From the NCBI GenBank assembly GCA_030050125.1, contig JASIJN010000401.1, positions 1 to 6,262 on the forward strand: DNA of 6,262 nt, read 5' to 3'. Source of the DNA: Streptosporangiaceae bacterium. GTDB lineage: Bacteria > Actinomycetota > Actinomycetes > Streptosporangiales > Streptosporangiaceae. Below, piece after piece: positions 1 through 5,906 of this stretch. The position numbers and the translations under genes are program-made. The notes beneath the pieces are model-generated. The model was not told the DNA's origin. It saw nothing but the letters and a program-made list of their open reading frames with translations, and ran no database searches. Each line of letters opens with the position of its first letter. Position 1 is the first letter of the stretch.

Positions 1-176
1 CATTCGATGGATCCGCTCGGCGCCACCAGCGCGGTGACCTCGCAGTCGGAAAGGAAGGCGTAGTCGGCGATGGGCGGGTACGGGGAGAACTCCCAGAGCG
101 GCTCGCTCGACTCCTCCACGAACGCGTCGGTCAGCTGCGCGTCGAGCGGACAGCTGTCACGGGTTGTCAACTGCAT
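1..176 (-). CDS. GH15 family trehalase/glucoamylase-like protein, N-terminal part
   Basis: This is the beginning of a minus-strand gene that runs off the left edge; 58 complete codons are visible. The peptide starts MQLTTRDSCP, and residues 34-58 contain PPIADYAFLSDCEVTALVAP followed by SGSIE and the first two bases of what should be a Trp codon. This is the signature opening of actinobacterial glycoside hydrolase family 15 proteins (P-I-x-D-Y-x-x-L-x-D-C-E-T-x-x-L-V followed by G-S-V/I-E-W), best known from the mycobacterial GH15 trehalase. Family members hydrolyse alpha-linked glucosides, usually trehalose to two glucose molecules, in the cytoplasm. The catalytic glutamates lie outside the window, so trehalase versus glucoamylase activity cannot be decided. 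The ATG at 174-176 is preceded on the minus strand by AGAGGGG, a good if closely spaced ribosome binding site. The gene diverges from the decarboxylase at 311. Confidence 0.87.
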   Translation of the reverse strand, partial: MQLTTRDSCPLDAQLTDAFVEESSEPLWEFSPYPPIADYAFLSDCEVTALVAPSGSIE

Positions 177-178
177 CA

Positions 179-186
179 CCCCTCTG
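179..186 (-). promoter_or_regulatory. ribosome binding site of the GH15 gene
   Basis: Read on the minus strand, AGAGGGG(T) lies just before the ATG at 176. It is purine-rich and complementary to the 16S 3' end, but its spacing is short, about 2-4 nt from the core. It supports the chosen start codon. Confidence 0.55.
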
Positions 187-245
187 GCGGGCGGCCAGGT
201 CGTCGATCCAGTCTTACAGGTGCCGGTTGCCCCGCCGAGCCCCCC

Positions 246-263
246 GTCGGCGTGATCGCCGGC
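246..263. promoter_or_regulatory. inverted repeat in the divergent intergenic region
   Basis: GTCGGCG (246-252) and CGCCGGC (257-263) form a 7-bp inverted repeat, with one G.T wobble if read as RNA, around a TGAT centre. It sits between the divergent GH15 and decarboxylase genes, where an operator would be expected. GC-rich inverted repeats arise often by chance in such DNA, so an operator role is only a possibility. The intergenic stretch 177-310 holds nothing else recognisable apart from the GH15 ribosome binding site and the -10-like hexamer before 311. Confidence 0.2.
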
Positions 264-298
264 GAGCGGGCCGCGTCCGGATCCGTCCGCCGGTCGGG

Positions 299-304
299 CA
301 CACT
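299..304 (+). promoter_or_regulatory. possible -10 hexamer for leaderless transcription of the decarboxylase gene
   Basis: CACACT ends exactly 7 bases before the ATG at 311. If the A of the ATG is the transcription start, this hexamer matches the A at position 2 and T at position 6 of the actinobacterial TANNNT -10 element, though position 1 is C. The gene has no Shine-Dalgarno sequence, which fits a leaderless mRNA. No good -35 element is seen. Confidence 0.35.
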
Positions 305-310
305 GGTCGG

Positions 311-1765
311 ATGCCCCATCTCGACACACCTGACCCAAGGGACCCGCGCGGGCTGCGGGCCGACGCCCCCCTCCTGGACGCCTGGCTGACGATCACCGAG
401 CAGGCCGAGGCGGGCAGGCTCATGCCCATGATCACGCCGGGGCACAAGCAGCGCACCGACCTGGTCGGCTCGGTCGTGGCCGGCGACGCCCCGCTGTACG
501 GCGCGCTGGACACGATCAAGCACGCCGACGTGCTGCGCGCCGAGGGGGAAGCCCGGGCCGCGCGGCTGTGGGGCGCGGACTGGTGCCGGTTCTCGGTGGC
601 CGGGTCGACGCACGGCAACCAGGCGCTGGCCCTGGGCGTGGGCTCGCCGGGCCAGGAGGTGATCATCACCCGGATCCTGCACCGGTCGCTGCTGCTCGGG
701 CTGGTGCTGGCCGGGCTGCGCCCGGTGTGGGTGCGCCCGGAGATGGATCCGGCGTCCGGACTGCCCGCGGCGGTGGCCGTGGACAGCGTGCGGGCCGCGC
801 TCGCCGACCACCCGGGGGCCTGCGCGGTGTTCCTCGGGGACCCGTCCTACGTCGGCACGATCGGCGACCTGGCCGGTCACGCCGACGTGGCCCATCGGGC
901 CGGGGTCCCGCTGATCGTGGACGCGGCCTGGGCGGCGCACCTGGGATTCCACCCCGACCTGCCGCCGCACGCGCTCGCGGCCGGCGCGGACGCGATGGTG
1001 ACCAGCGCGCACAAGGCGCTGCCCGCGTGCGCCCAGGGGGCTCTGGTGCTGGCCCGGACCGAGCGGCTGGACGCGGCCCGGCTGGACCGGGCGTTCGAGG
1101 CCACCCACACCACCAGCCCGGCGGGCTCGATCATGGCCAGCATCGACGCCGCCCGGGCCCTGCTGGCCCGCGACGGCAAGGACCTGTGCGCGCGGCTGCT
1201 GCGCGGCGTCGCCGCGGCCCGGCAGCGGCTGCGCCAGGTGCCCGGGCTCGACGTGCTCGACGGCCCCGGGGTGGAGCCGACCAAGCTCGTCGTCCTGCTG
1301 GCCGGGACCGGCGCGCACGGGAAGGCCGTGGAGGCCGACCTGATCGCGGCCGGGATGCCGGTGGAGATGGCCGACCGGGACACCGTGGTCCCGATCGTGG
1401 CCATCGCCGACGACGAGGCGCAGATCGCGGCGTTCGCCGACACGCTGGCGGCCGCGATCGAGCGCCACCGCGGCGCCCTGCGGCATCCGGTCGCGACCGC
1501 GGCCTGGACGGTCGAGCCGCAGACGATCCTCGCGCCGCGGGAGGCGTTCTTCGCCGCCAACCGGTCCGTCCCCGCCGACGCCGCGGTCGGCCGGATCAGC
1601 GCCGAGCTCATCGCGCCCTACCCGCCGGGCGTTCCGGTGCTGGCGCCCGGCGAGCTGATCACGGCCCAGGCCCTGGACGCGCTGCGCGAGGTCCAGGCCG
1701 ACGGCGGGCGCATTGCCTACGCTGCCGACCCCACCCTGGCCACGCTCCAGGTCATCGCCGACTGA
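311..1765 (+). CDS. PLP-dependent Orn/Lys/Arg decarboxylase family protein (fold type I)
   Basis: This 484-residue protein belongs to the Orn/Lys/Arg decarboxylase major-domain family, a cytoplasmic PLP enzyme group that converts basic amino acids to polyamines or their precursors. Visible motifs are TPGHK (42-46), the phosphate-binding GSTHGN (98-103), VDAAWAAH (203-210) with Asp204 for the pyridine nitrogen, and TSAHKALP (231-238), where Lys235 should form the Schiff base with PLP. The C-terminal domain keeps ISAELIAPYPPGVPVLAPGE (429-448), typical of the family. Length suits the short, SpeA-like bacterial form that lacks the long N-terminal wing domain. In many homologues the first motif reads DEAHG; here Glu and His are replaced by Ala and Trp, and His normally stacks on the PLP ring. 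I recall this variant from related actinobacterial proteins, so it probably marks a subfamily rather than a broken enzyme. The substrate (arginine, lysine, ornithine or other) cannot be read from sequence. The ATG at 311 was chosen because family homology starts soon after it; the in-frame extension upstream to 164 overlaps the divergent gene and is Arg-rich non-coding sequence. Confidence 0.85.
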   Translation: MPHLDTPDPRDPRGLRADAPLLDAWLTITEQAEAGRLMPMITPGHKQRTDLVGSVVAGDAPLYGALDTIKHADVLRAEGEARAARLWGADWCRFSVAGSTHGNQALALGVGSPGQEVIITRILHRSLLLGLVLAGLRPVWVRPEMDPASGLPAAVAVDSVRAALADHPGACAVFLGDPSYVGTIGDLAGHADVAHRAGVPLIVDAAWAAHLGFHPDLPPHALAAGADAMVTSAHKALPACAQGALVLARTERLDAARLDRAFEATHTTSPAGSIMASIDAARALLARDGKDLCARLLRGVAAARQRLRQVPGLDVLDGPGVEPTKLVVLLAGTGAHGKAVEADLIAAGMPVEMADRDTVVPIVAIADDEAQIAAFADTLAAAIERHRGALRHPVATAAWTVEPQTILAPREAFFAANRSVPADAAVGRISAELIAPYPPGVPVLAPGELITAQALDALREVQADGGRIAYAADPTLATLQVIAD

Positions 1766-1792
1766 CCCGCCGCTCAGACCGGCCATGCTCCT

Positions 1793-1810
1793 GTCCGGCA
1801 CCGGCCGGGC
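1793..1810 (+). terminator. possible U-less terminator hairpin after the decarboxylase gene
   Basis: GTCCGGC (1793-1799), loop ACCG, and GCCGGGC (1804-1810) form a 7-bp stem including one G.U pair, 28 bases after the stop codon. No T tract follows, so it would be a U-less hairpin of the kind often proposed for actinobacteria. It could equally be a chance structure in GC-rich DNA. Confidence 0.25.
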
Positions 1811-1891
1811 GCAAACCGGTAAGCGCCGCCGCCCGGACCGCGCCCGGCACCCGAGGGCCTGCGACAATCGGGTCGTCCGAGCCGGCCAGCC

Positions 1892-1899
1892 GAGGGAGG
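1892..1899 (+). promoter_or_regulatory. ribosome binding site of the split-barrel gene
   Basis: GAGGGAGG lies 5 bases upstream of the ATG at 1905. It is the strongest Shine-Dalgarno sequence in the window and selects this ATG over the in-frame Met codon four codons later. Confidence 0.75.
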
Positions 1900-1904
1900 C
1901 TGTC

Positions 1905-2351
1905 ATGTCGTTGGCCATGAGCGTCGCGGAGCGGGAGCAGTTCCTGGCCGGACTGCACGTCGGGGTGCTCAGCGTGGCCGCGGCGGGGGACGGGGAGGCG
2001 GGCGGGAGCCGGGCGCCGCTGGCCGTGCCCGTCTGGTACGACTACCGGCCCGGCGGCCGGGTGAGCGTGATCACCGGCCGCAATTCGCGCAAGGGCCTGG
2101 CCATCGTGGCCGCGGGCCGGATGAGCCTGTGCGTGCAGGACGAGAAGCCGCCGTACCGCTACGTCAGCGTCGAGGGGCCGGTGGAGATGGAGGAACTCGA
2201 TCCCGCCGAGCGGCTGGCCATGGCGCGCCGCTACCTGGGGACCGCGGGCGGGGATCGCTACGTGGCCGGCAACCCCGATCCGTCGGGCGAGGGCGCGATG
2301 TTCCGGATGACCCCGCAGCACTGGCTCAGCGTCGACTACGGCAAGCGGTGA
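1905..2351 (+). CDS. pyridoxamine 5'-phosphate oxidase (PPOX/FDOR) split-barrel family protein
   Basis: This 148-residue protein has the form of the flavin/deazaflavin-binding split-barrel superfamily, which includes PNPOx-like and F420-dependent FDOR-B proteins in actinobacteria. The N-terminus MSLAMSVAEREQFLAGLHVG is followed by the barrel strands PLAVPVWYDYRPG (38-50), VSVITGRNSRKGLAI (53-67), RMSLCVQDEKPPYRYVSVEG (72-91) and a C-terminal helix and strand ending FRMTPQHWLSVDYGKR. The order 'P-x-W-Y, then R-N-S-R-K, then Y-V-S-V-E-G' is typical of small actinobacterial members that bind a flavin or F420, or sometimes haem. The cofactor cannot be decided from sequence, so calling it an F420-dependent reductase would be a guess. 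The loop between the first two strands (about 25-37) is Gly/Ala-rich and seems longer than in relatives I recall. The gene sits 139 bp after the decarboxylase and 30 bp before the Mut7-C gene and has its own strong ribosome binding site. It probably acts as a cytoplasmic dimer, as is usual for the fold. Confidence 0.8.
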   Translation: MSLAMSVAEREQFLAGLHVGVLSVAAAGDGEAGGSRAPLAVPVWYDYRPGGRVSVITGRNSRKGLAIVAAGRMSLCVQDEKPPYRYVSVEGPVEMEELDPAERLAMARRYLGTAGGDRYVAGNPDPSGEGAMFRMTPQHWLSVDYGKR

Positions 2352-2369
2352 GCCGCCTGGCGCGGGTGC

Positions 2370-2375
2370 CATGCT
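2370..2375 (+). promoter_or_regulatory. possible -10 hexamer for leaderless transcription of the Mut7-C gene
   Basis: CATGCT ends exactly 7 bases before the ATG at 2382, the same geometry as the hexamer before 311. It has A and T at the key positions 2 and 6 of TANNNT. The short 30 bp gap has no Shine-Dalgarno sequence, so the gene may have its own leaderless transcript inside the cluster. No convincing -35 element is visible. Confidence 0.3.
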
Positions 2376-2381
2376 GGCCAG

Positions 2382-3137
2382 ATGGGCGACGTCGGCATGC
2401 GCTTTGACGAGGACCTCCGGTTCTTCCTCGCGCCGCGCCTGCGGCGGGAGCCGGCCGTGGCGGTGGCCAACGACGGGACCTCGACCGTCGGCCACCTGGT
2501 CACCTCGCTCGGCGTGCCGCTGACCGAGGTGGGCGCGCTGACCGTCGGCGGCCGTGCGGTGCCCGCGTCGTACCGGCCCGCCGACGGGGACGTGGTGGAC
2601 GTGCGCACGGTGACCCGGCCGCAGCGGCTGCCGCTGGCCCCTCTGCGCTTCGTCCTCGACGTGCATCTCGGCACCCTGGCCCGCCGGCTCCGCCTGGTCG
2701 GCGTGGACTGCGCCTACTCCAACCACGCCACCGACGACGACCTGGTCGCGCAGGCCAACGCCGAGGACCGGGTGCTGCTCACCCAGGACCGGGGGCTGCT
2801 GCGCCGCAAGGCGCTGCGGCACGGCGGCTACGTCCGCGGCGCCCGGCCCGACCAGCAACTGCGGGATGTGCTGGAACGGTTCGCGCCCCCGCTGGCGCCC
2901 TGGACCCGCTGCAGCAGGTGCAACGGCCGCCTGCACCAGGTGCCCAAGTCCGACGTGGCGGACGGGCTGCTGCCCGGTACCCGCCGCACCTACCAGGAGT
3001 TCGCCCGCTGCTCGGGCTGCGGCCAGGTCTACTGGCGCGGAGCCCACAACCGGCGCCTCGACCGGATCGTCGCCGCCGCGAGCGCCGCCGTCGCGCCGGG
3101 CCAGGACCAGGACCGGGGCGCGGCGCCGGCCGGCTGA
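2382..3137 (+). CDS. Mut7-C RNase domain protein with N-terminal ubiquitin-like domain and zinc ribbon
   Basis: This 251-residue protein combines an N-terminal ubiquitin/ThiS-like fold (about 5-80, including TVGHLVTSLGVPLTEVGALTVG) with the Mut7-C PIN-like domain (about 87-220). Family signatures are FVLDVHLGTLARRLRLVGVD (90-109) with Asp93, a DDD cluster at 118-120, LTQDRGLLRRKA (133-144) with Asp136, and a C-terminal zinc ribbon formed by Cys177-x2-Cys180 and Cys210-x2-Cys213, followed by VYWRGAH. These acidic residues would coordinate metal in a PIN-type nuclease, so an RNase role is predicted by family. Experimental knowledge of bacterial Mut7-C proteins is thin, and the target RNA is unknown. 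All four zinc ligands and the acidic residues are present, so it looks intact. Residues beyond 230 are a Gln/Asp/Ala-rich tail unlikely to be structured. The ATG at 2382 is chosen because it begins the ubiquitin-like part; Met6 is an alternative start. The next gene starts 52 bp downstream. Confidence 0.85.
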   Translation: MGDVGMRFDEDLRFFLAPRLRREPAVAVANDGTSTVGHLVTSLGVPLTEVGALTVGGRAVPASYRPADGDVVDVRTVTRPQRLPLAPLRFVLDVHLGTLARRLRLVGVDCAYSNHATDDDLVAQANAEDRVLLTQDRGLLRRKALRHGGYVRGARPDQQLRDVLERFAPPLAPWTRCSRCNGRLHQVPKSDVADGLLPGTRRTYQEFARCSGCGQVYWRGAHNRRLDRIVAAASAAVAPGQDQDRGAAPAG

Positions 3138-3173
3138 CCGTCTCCGGCCCGCACCCCCCACCACAGACCGAAC

Positions 3174-3180
3174 GGCGGGA
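3174..3180 (+). promoter_or_regulatory. ribosome binding site of the FAD/GcvT oxidoreductase gene
   Basis: GGCGGGA is 9 bases upstream of the ATG at 3190. It is a moderate match to the anti-Shine-Dalgarno sequence at a normal distance. It supports starting at 3190 rather than in the long open upstream extension, which overlaps the Mut7-C gene in another frame. Confidence 0.45.
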
Positions 3181-3189
3181 ACCCTGCCC

Positions 3190-5724
3190 ATGAACGACAT
3201 CCCCACCCGGGCCAGCGCGGTCATCGTCGGGGCCGGCATCGTCGGCAACAGCCTGGCCTACCACCTGGGCCGGCTCGGCTGGCGCGAACTGCTGCTGGTC
3301 GGCAAGGGCCCGATGCCCAACCCGGGCGGCTCGACCGGCCACGCGTCCAACTTCATCTTCCCGGTCGAGTACTCGAAGATGATGATGGAGCTCACCGCCG
3401 ACAGCACGCGGCAGTACCAGGAGCTGGGCGTGCACACGACCAGCGGCGGGATCGAGGTGGCCAGGACCGAGGCGCGCATGCAGGAGCTGCGCCGTCGCTG
3501 CTCGGCCGCGAAGGCGTGGGGGATACCGGCCCAGCTGATCTCCCCGGCCGAGGTGGCCAAGCTGGTCCCCTACCTGGACGAGTCGGTGATCCTCGGCGGG
3601 GCCCACTTCCCCACGGTCGGCGTGGTCGACCCGCTGCGGGCCGGGACGCTGATGCGCGACGAGGCGCAGCGGATCGGCGCGCTGCGGGTGCTGGCCGGGA
3701 CCGAGGTGCTCGGCATCGACGTCGGCCGCCGCGGCCACGTCACCGGGGTGCGGACCAGCAAGGGCGACATCGAGACCGAGGTCTGCGCGATCTGCTGCGG
3801 GGTCTGGTCGCCGCGGATCGCCAGGATGGCGGGGGCCAGGATCCCGCTCACCCCGGTCGTGCATCAGATGATCAGCGTCGGCCCGGTCCCGCTGTTCGCC
3901 GGCACGCGGGGCGAGATCACCTACCCGATCGTCCGCGACATGGACGCCGGCATGTACGAGCGCCAGCGCCACGGCGACATGCAGGTGGGATCGTACGCCC
4001 ACCAGCCCATCATCGTGTCGCCCGACGACATCCCCTCGGTCGGGGACGCGGCGGCGTCCCCGACCGAGTTGCCGTTCACCAAGGACGACTTCGACCCGCA
4101 GCTGCTACGGGCGCGGGAGCTGATGCCGGACCTGCTCGGCGACGAGCAGGTCAGCATCAGGTACGCCATCAACGGCCTCATCTCGATGACCCCGGACGGG
4201 CACCCGGTGCTGGGCGAGACGCCCGAGGTGCCCGGGCTGTGGTCGGTCGCGGCCAGCTGGATCAAGGAGGGGCCCGGCATCGGCCGCGCCGTCGCGGAGT
4301 GGATGTGCGGGCTGCCGCCGGAGATCGACATCCACGAGGCGGACATCGCCCGGTTCTACGGTCACCAGCGCACCACCTCGCACGTGACCGCGCGGGCCCG
4401 CGAGGGGTTCAACAAGATCTACGGGATCGTGCACCCGGCCGAGCAGTGGGAGTCGGGGCGCCCGGTCCGGCTGAGCCCGGTTTACGACCGCGAGCGCGAC
4501 CTCGGCGCGGTGTTCATCGAGACCGCCGGGTGGGAGCGGCCCAACTGGTACGAGTCGAACGCCGCGCTGCTCGAGCGTTACCGGGGTCAGCTGATGGAAC
4601 GAGAGGCCGAATGGGATGCGCGCTGGTGGTCCCCGATTATCAACGCCGAGCACCTGGCGTTGCGTAACTTCTGCGGTCTGGTCGACCTTTCGGCGTTCGC
4701 GGTGTTCGACGTGGTCGGCCCCGGAGCGCTGGCGGCCGTGCAGTCGGTCGCGGTCGCGCAGATGGATGTGAACGTGGGCCGGGTCGTGTACACCTCGCTG
4801 CTGGACGAGCGCGGCGGGTTCCGCGGCGACCTGACGATCACGCGGCTGGGGCCGCGCCGGTTCCGGGTGGTGACCGGCGGCGCGACCGGGATGGCGGACC
4901 TCAAGTGGTTCGCCGACCATCTGCCGGGGGAGGGCGGGCGGGAGCCGGAAGCCGCGTCGATCGTCGACCTGACCTCGGCATGGACGACGCTCGGGCTGTG
5001 GGGACCGCGGGCCAGGCAGGTGCTGGCCTCGGTGACGTCCGGTGACCTGTCGAACCAGGGCTTCGGGTTCGGCACCTGCCGGGAGCTGGAACTCGGCGGC
5101 GTCACCGTGCTGGCCTCGCGGATCTCCTTCGTCGGCGAGCTCGGCTGGGAGCTGCACGCGCCCATGGAGGAGGGCCGCCGGGTCTGGGACACGATCTGGG
5201 ACGCCGGGCAGCCGCACGGGCTGGTGCCGGTCGGCATCGGGGTGTACGGCACCACCGGCAGGCTGGAGAAGGGCTACCGCGCCTACGGCGCCGAGCTGGA
5301 GAGCCGCTACGACCTGGTCGAGGCCGGGTTGGCCCGGCCGTCGGTCAAGCAGCAGCCGTTCGTCGGCCGGGAGGCCTACCTGGCGCAGCGGTCGTCGCCG
5401 CCGTGCGCGGTGCTGTGCACGCTGACCGTGGACGACCACCGGTCGGCCTCCGGGCAGCTGCGCTACATGCTGGGCGGCGAGCCGATCCTGACCGCCGCGG
5501 GCGAGCCGCTGGTCGACGCGAAGGGCCGGCGCTCCTACGTCACCAGCGCGGGCTCCGGGCCCTCGGTGGGCAAGCACCTGCTCATGGCCTACCTGCCCGC
5601 CGGGCACGCGGAGGCCGGCCGGGCTCTGGCCGTCGAGTACATGGGCGAGCGCTACCCGGTCACGGTGGCGGTGGCCGGCTCGACCCCGTTGTTCGACCCG
5701 GAGAACTTGCGGATCAGGAGCTGA
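3190..5724 (+). CDS. dimethylglycine oxidase/sarcosine dehydrogenase-like FAD oxidoreductase fused to a GcvT-type folate-binding module
   Basis: This 844-residue protein has the full architecture of the DMGO/DMGDH/SDH family. Residues 8-370 form a D-amino-acid-oxidase-like FAD domain with VIVGAGIVG (Gly14, Gly16, Gly19). About 373-428 is the central FAO_M segment. About 429-715 is the GcvT-like tetrahydrofolate-binding domain, and 720-835 the GcvT C-terminal barrel. In GGSTGHASNFIFP (46-58), His51 aligns with the family histidine that carries covalent FAD. His225 (PVVHQ) and Tyr256 fall where the active-site His and Tyr of Arthrobacter globiformis dimethylglycine oxidase lie, as I recall that enzyme. 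Asp547 in GGFRGDLTITRL matches the conserved catalytic aspartate of the folate site, and SFVGELGWELH (646-656) and LEKGYRAYGAEL (692-703) are canonical T-protein motifs. The predicted reaction is oxidative N-demethylation of an amine such as dimethylglycine or sarcosine, with the methyl group passed to tetrahydrofolate as 5,10-methylene-THF. Whether it is an oxidase or a dehydrogenase, and its exact substrate, cannot be read. No glyA, purU or betaine genes flank it. Codons 463-501 use clearly more A/T-ending codons than the rest. Confidence 0.9.
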   Translation: MNDIPTRASAVIVGAGIVGNSLAYHLGRLGWRELLLVGKGPMPNPGGSTGHASNFIFPVEYSKMMMELTADSTRQYQELGVHTTSGGIEVARTEARMQELRRRCSAAKAWGIPAQLISPAEVAKLVPYLDESVILGGAHFPTVGVVDPLRAGTLMRDEAQRIGALRVLAGTEVLGIDVGRRGHVTGVRTSKGDIETEVCAICCGVWSPRIARMAGARIPLTPVVHQMISVGPVPLFAGTRGEITYPIVRDMDAGMYERQRHGDMQVGSYAHQPIIVSPDDIPSVGDAAASPTELPFTKDDFDPQLLRARELMPDLLGDEQVSIRYAINGLISMTPDGHPVLGETPEVPGLWSVAASWIKEGPGIGRAVAEWMCGLPPEIDIHEADIARFYGHQRTTSHVTARAREGFNKIYGIVHPAEQWESGRPVRLSPVYDRERDLGAVFIETAGWERPNWYESNAALLERYRGQLMEREAEWDARWWSPIINAEHLALRNFCGLVDLSAFAVFDVVGPGALAAVQSVAVAQMDVNVGRVVYTSLLDERGGFRGDLTITRLGPRRFRVVTGGATGMADLKWFADHLPGEGGREPEAASIVDLTSAWTTLGLWGPRARQVLASVTSGDLSNQGFGFGTCRELELGGVTVLASRISFVGELGWELHAPMEEGRRVWDTIWDAGQPHGLVPVGIGVYGTTGRLEKGYRAYGAELESRYDLVEAGLARPSVKQQPFVGREAYLAQRSSPPCAVLCTLTVDDHRSASGQLRYMLGGEPILTAAGEPLVDAKGRRSYVTSAGSGPSVGKHLLMAYLPAGHAEAGRALAVEYMGERYPVTVAVAGSTPLFDPENLRIRS

Positions 5725-5740
5725 CCGCCGGAGGGCGGTT
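5723..5740 (+). terminator. short hairpin overlapping the stop codon of the oxidoreductase gene
   Basis: ACCGCC (5724-5729), loop GGAG, and GGCGGT (5734-5739) pair perfectly, extended by a G.U pair, starting on the last base of the TGA. Only two further T residues follow (5740-5741), so it is a weak intrinsic terminator at best. A second GGCGGT at 5743-5748 could compete for the same left arm. It may stabilise the 3' end or give partial termination. Confidence 0.35.
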
Positions 5741-5797
5741 TCGGCGGTCGCGTGATCGTGCTCGCGCTCCGACATCGCCTGTGTGAACGCGAGGTTG

Positions 5798-5833
5798 CTG
5801 TGGATCATTCTGTGGATGACCCGGTGGATAAGG
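5798..5833 (+). repeat. three tandem copies of a degenerate 12-bp repeat
   Basis: CTGTGGATCATT, CTGTGGATGACC and CGGTGGATAAGG follow each other without gaps and share the core GTGGAT in the same phase. A fourth copy, identical to the second, lies at 5864-5875. The 12-bp period places successive sites on nearly the same face of the helix. Confidence 0.7.
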
Positions 5834-5873
5834 CTGCCCGGCCGGGGGACAACGCGCCGTCCCCTGTGGATGA
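5799..5873 (+). promoter_or_regulatory. cluster of near-consensus DnaA-box-like motifs
   Basis: Four 9-mers resemble the reverse complement of the DnaA box (TGTGGAYAA): TGTGGATCA at 5799, TGTGGATGA at 5811, GGTGGATAA at 5823 and TGTGGATGA at 5865, each one mismatch from consensus. A weaker fifth, GGGGGACAA at 5844, has two mismatches. All have the same orientation, and start-to-start spacings are 12, 12, 21 and 21 bp. The first three sit in a tandem 12-bp repeat (units CTGTGGATCATT, CTGTGGATGACC, CGGTGGATAAGG), and the unit CTGTGGATGACC recurs exactly at 5864. There is no dnaA or dnaN nearby, so this is not shown to be the chromosomal origin. It could be a DnaA-titrating or DnaA-regulated site, or an operator for another regulator. 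Confidence 0.45.
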
Positions 5874-5906
5874 CCAAAGAATCTCGAAAGACCTGCGGCA
5901 AAGGCC

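Noticed and set aside
164..310. Upstream in-frame extension of the decarboxylase gene
   Set aside because: The added residues are Arg/Pro-rich, overlap the divergent GH15 start and are not part of the family; the ATG at 311 has a plausible leaderless promoter.
1863..1868. -10-like GACAAT before the split-barrel gene
   Set aside because: There is no acceptable -35 element at 16-19 bp upstream, and a single hexamer with a G at position 1 is too weak to annotate.
176..1918. 580-codon open frame on the minus strand opposite the decarboxylase
   Set aside because: It mirrors the plus-strand gene codon by codon, is rich in Arg/Gly/Pro/His, and shows no domain motifs, while the plus strand has clear PLP-enzyme motifs. 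It is an artefact of high GC.
2866..3189. Upstream in-frame extension of the oxidoreductase gene
   Set aside because: It overlaps the Mut7-C coding sequence in another frame and has low-complexity composition; the FAD-binding fold begins right after the ATG at 3190, which has a ribosome binding site.
5780..5880. Chromosomal origin of replication (oriC)
   Set aside because: Boxes are few and imperfect, no AT-rich unwinding element is evident, and neither dnaA, dnaN nor rpmH is adjacent.
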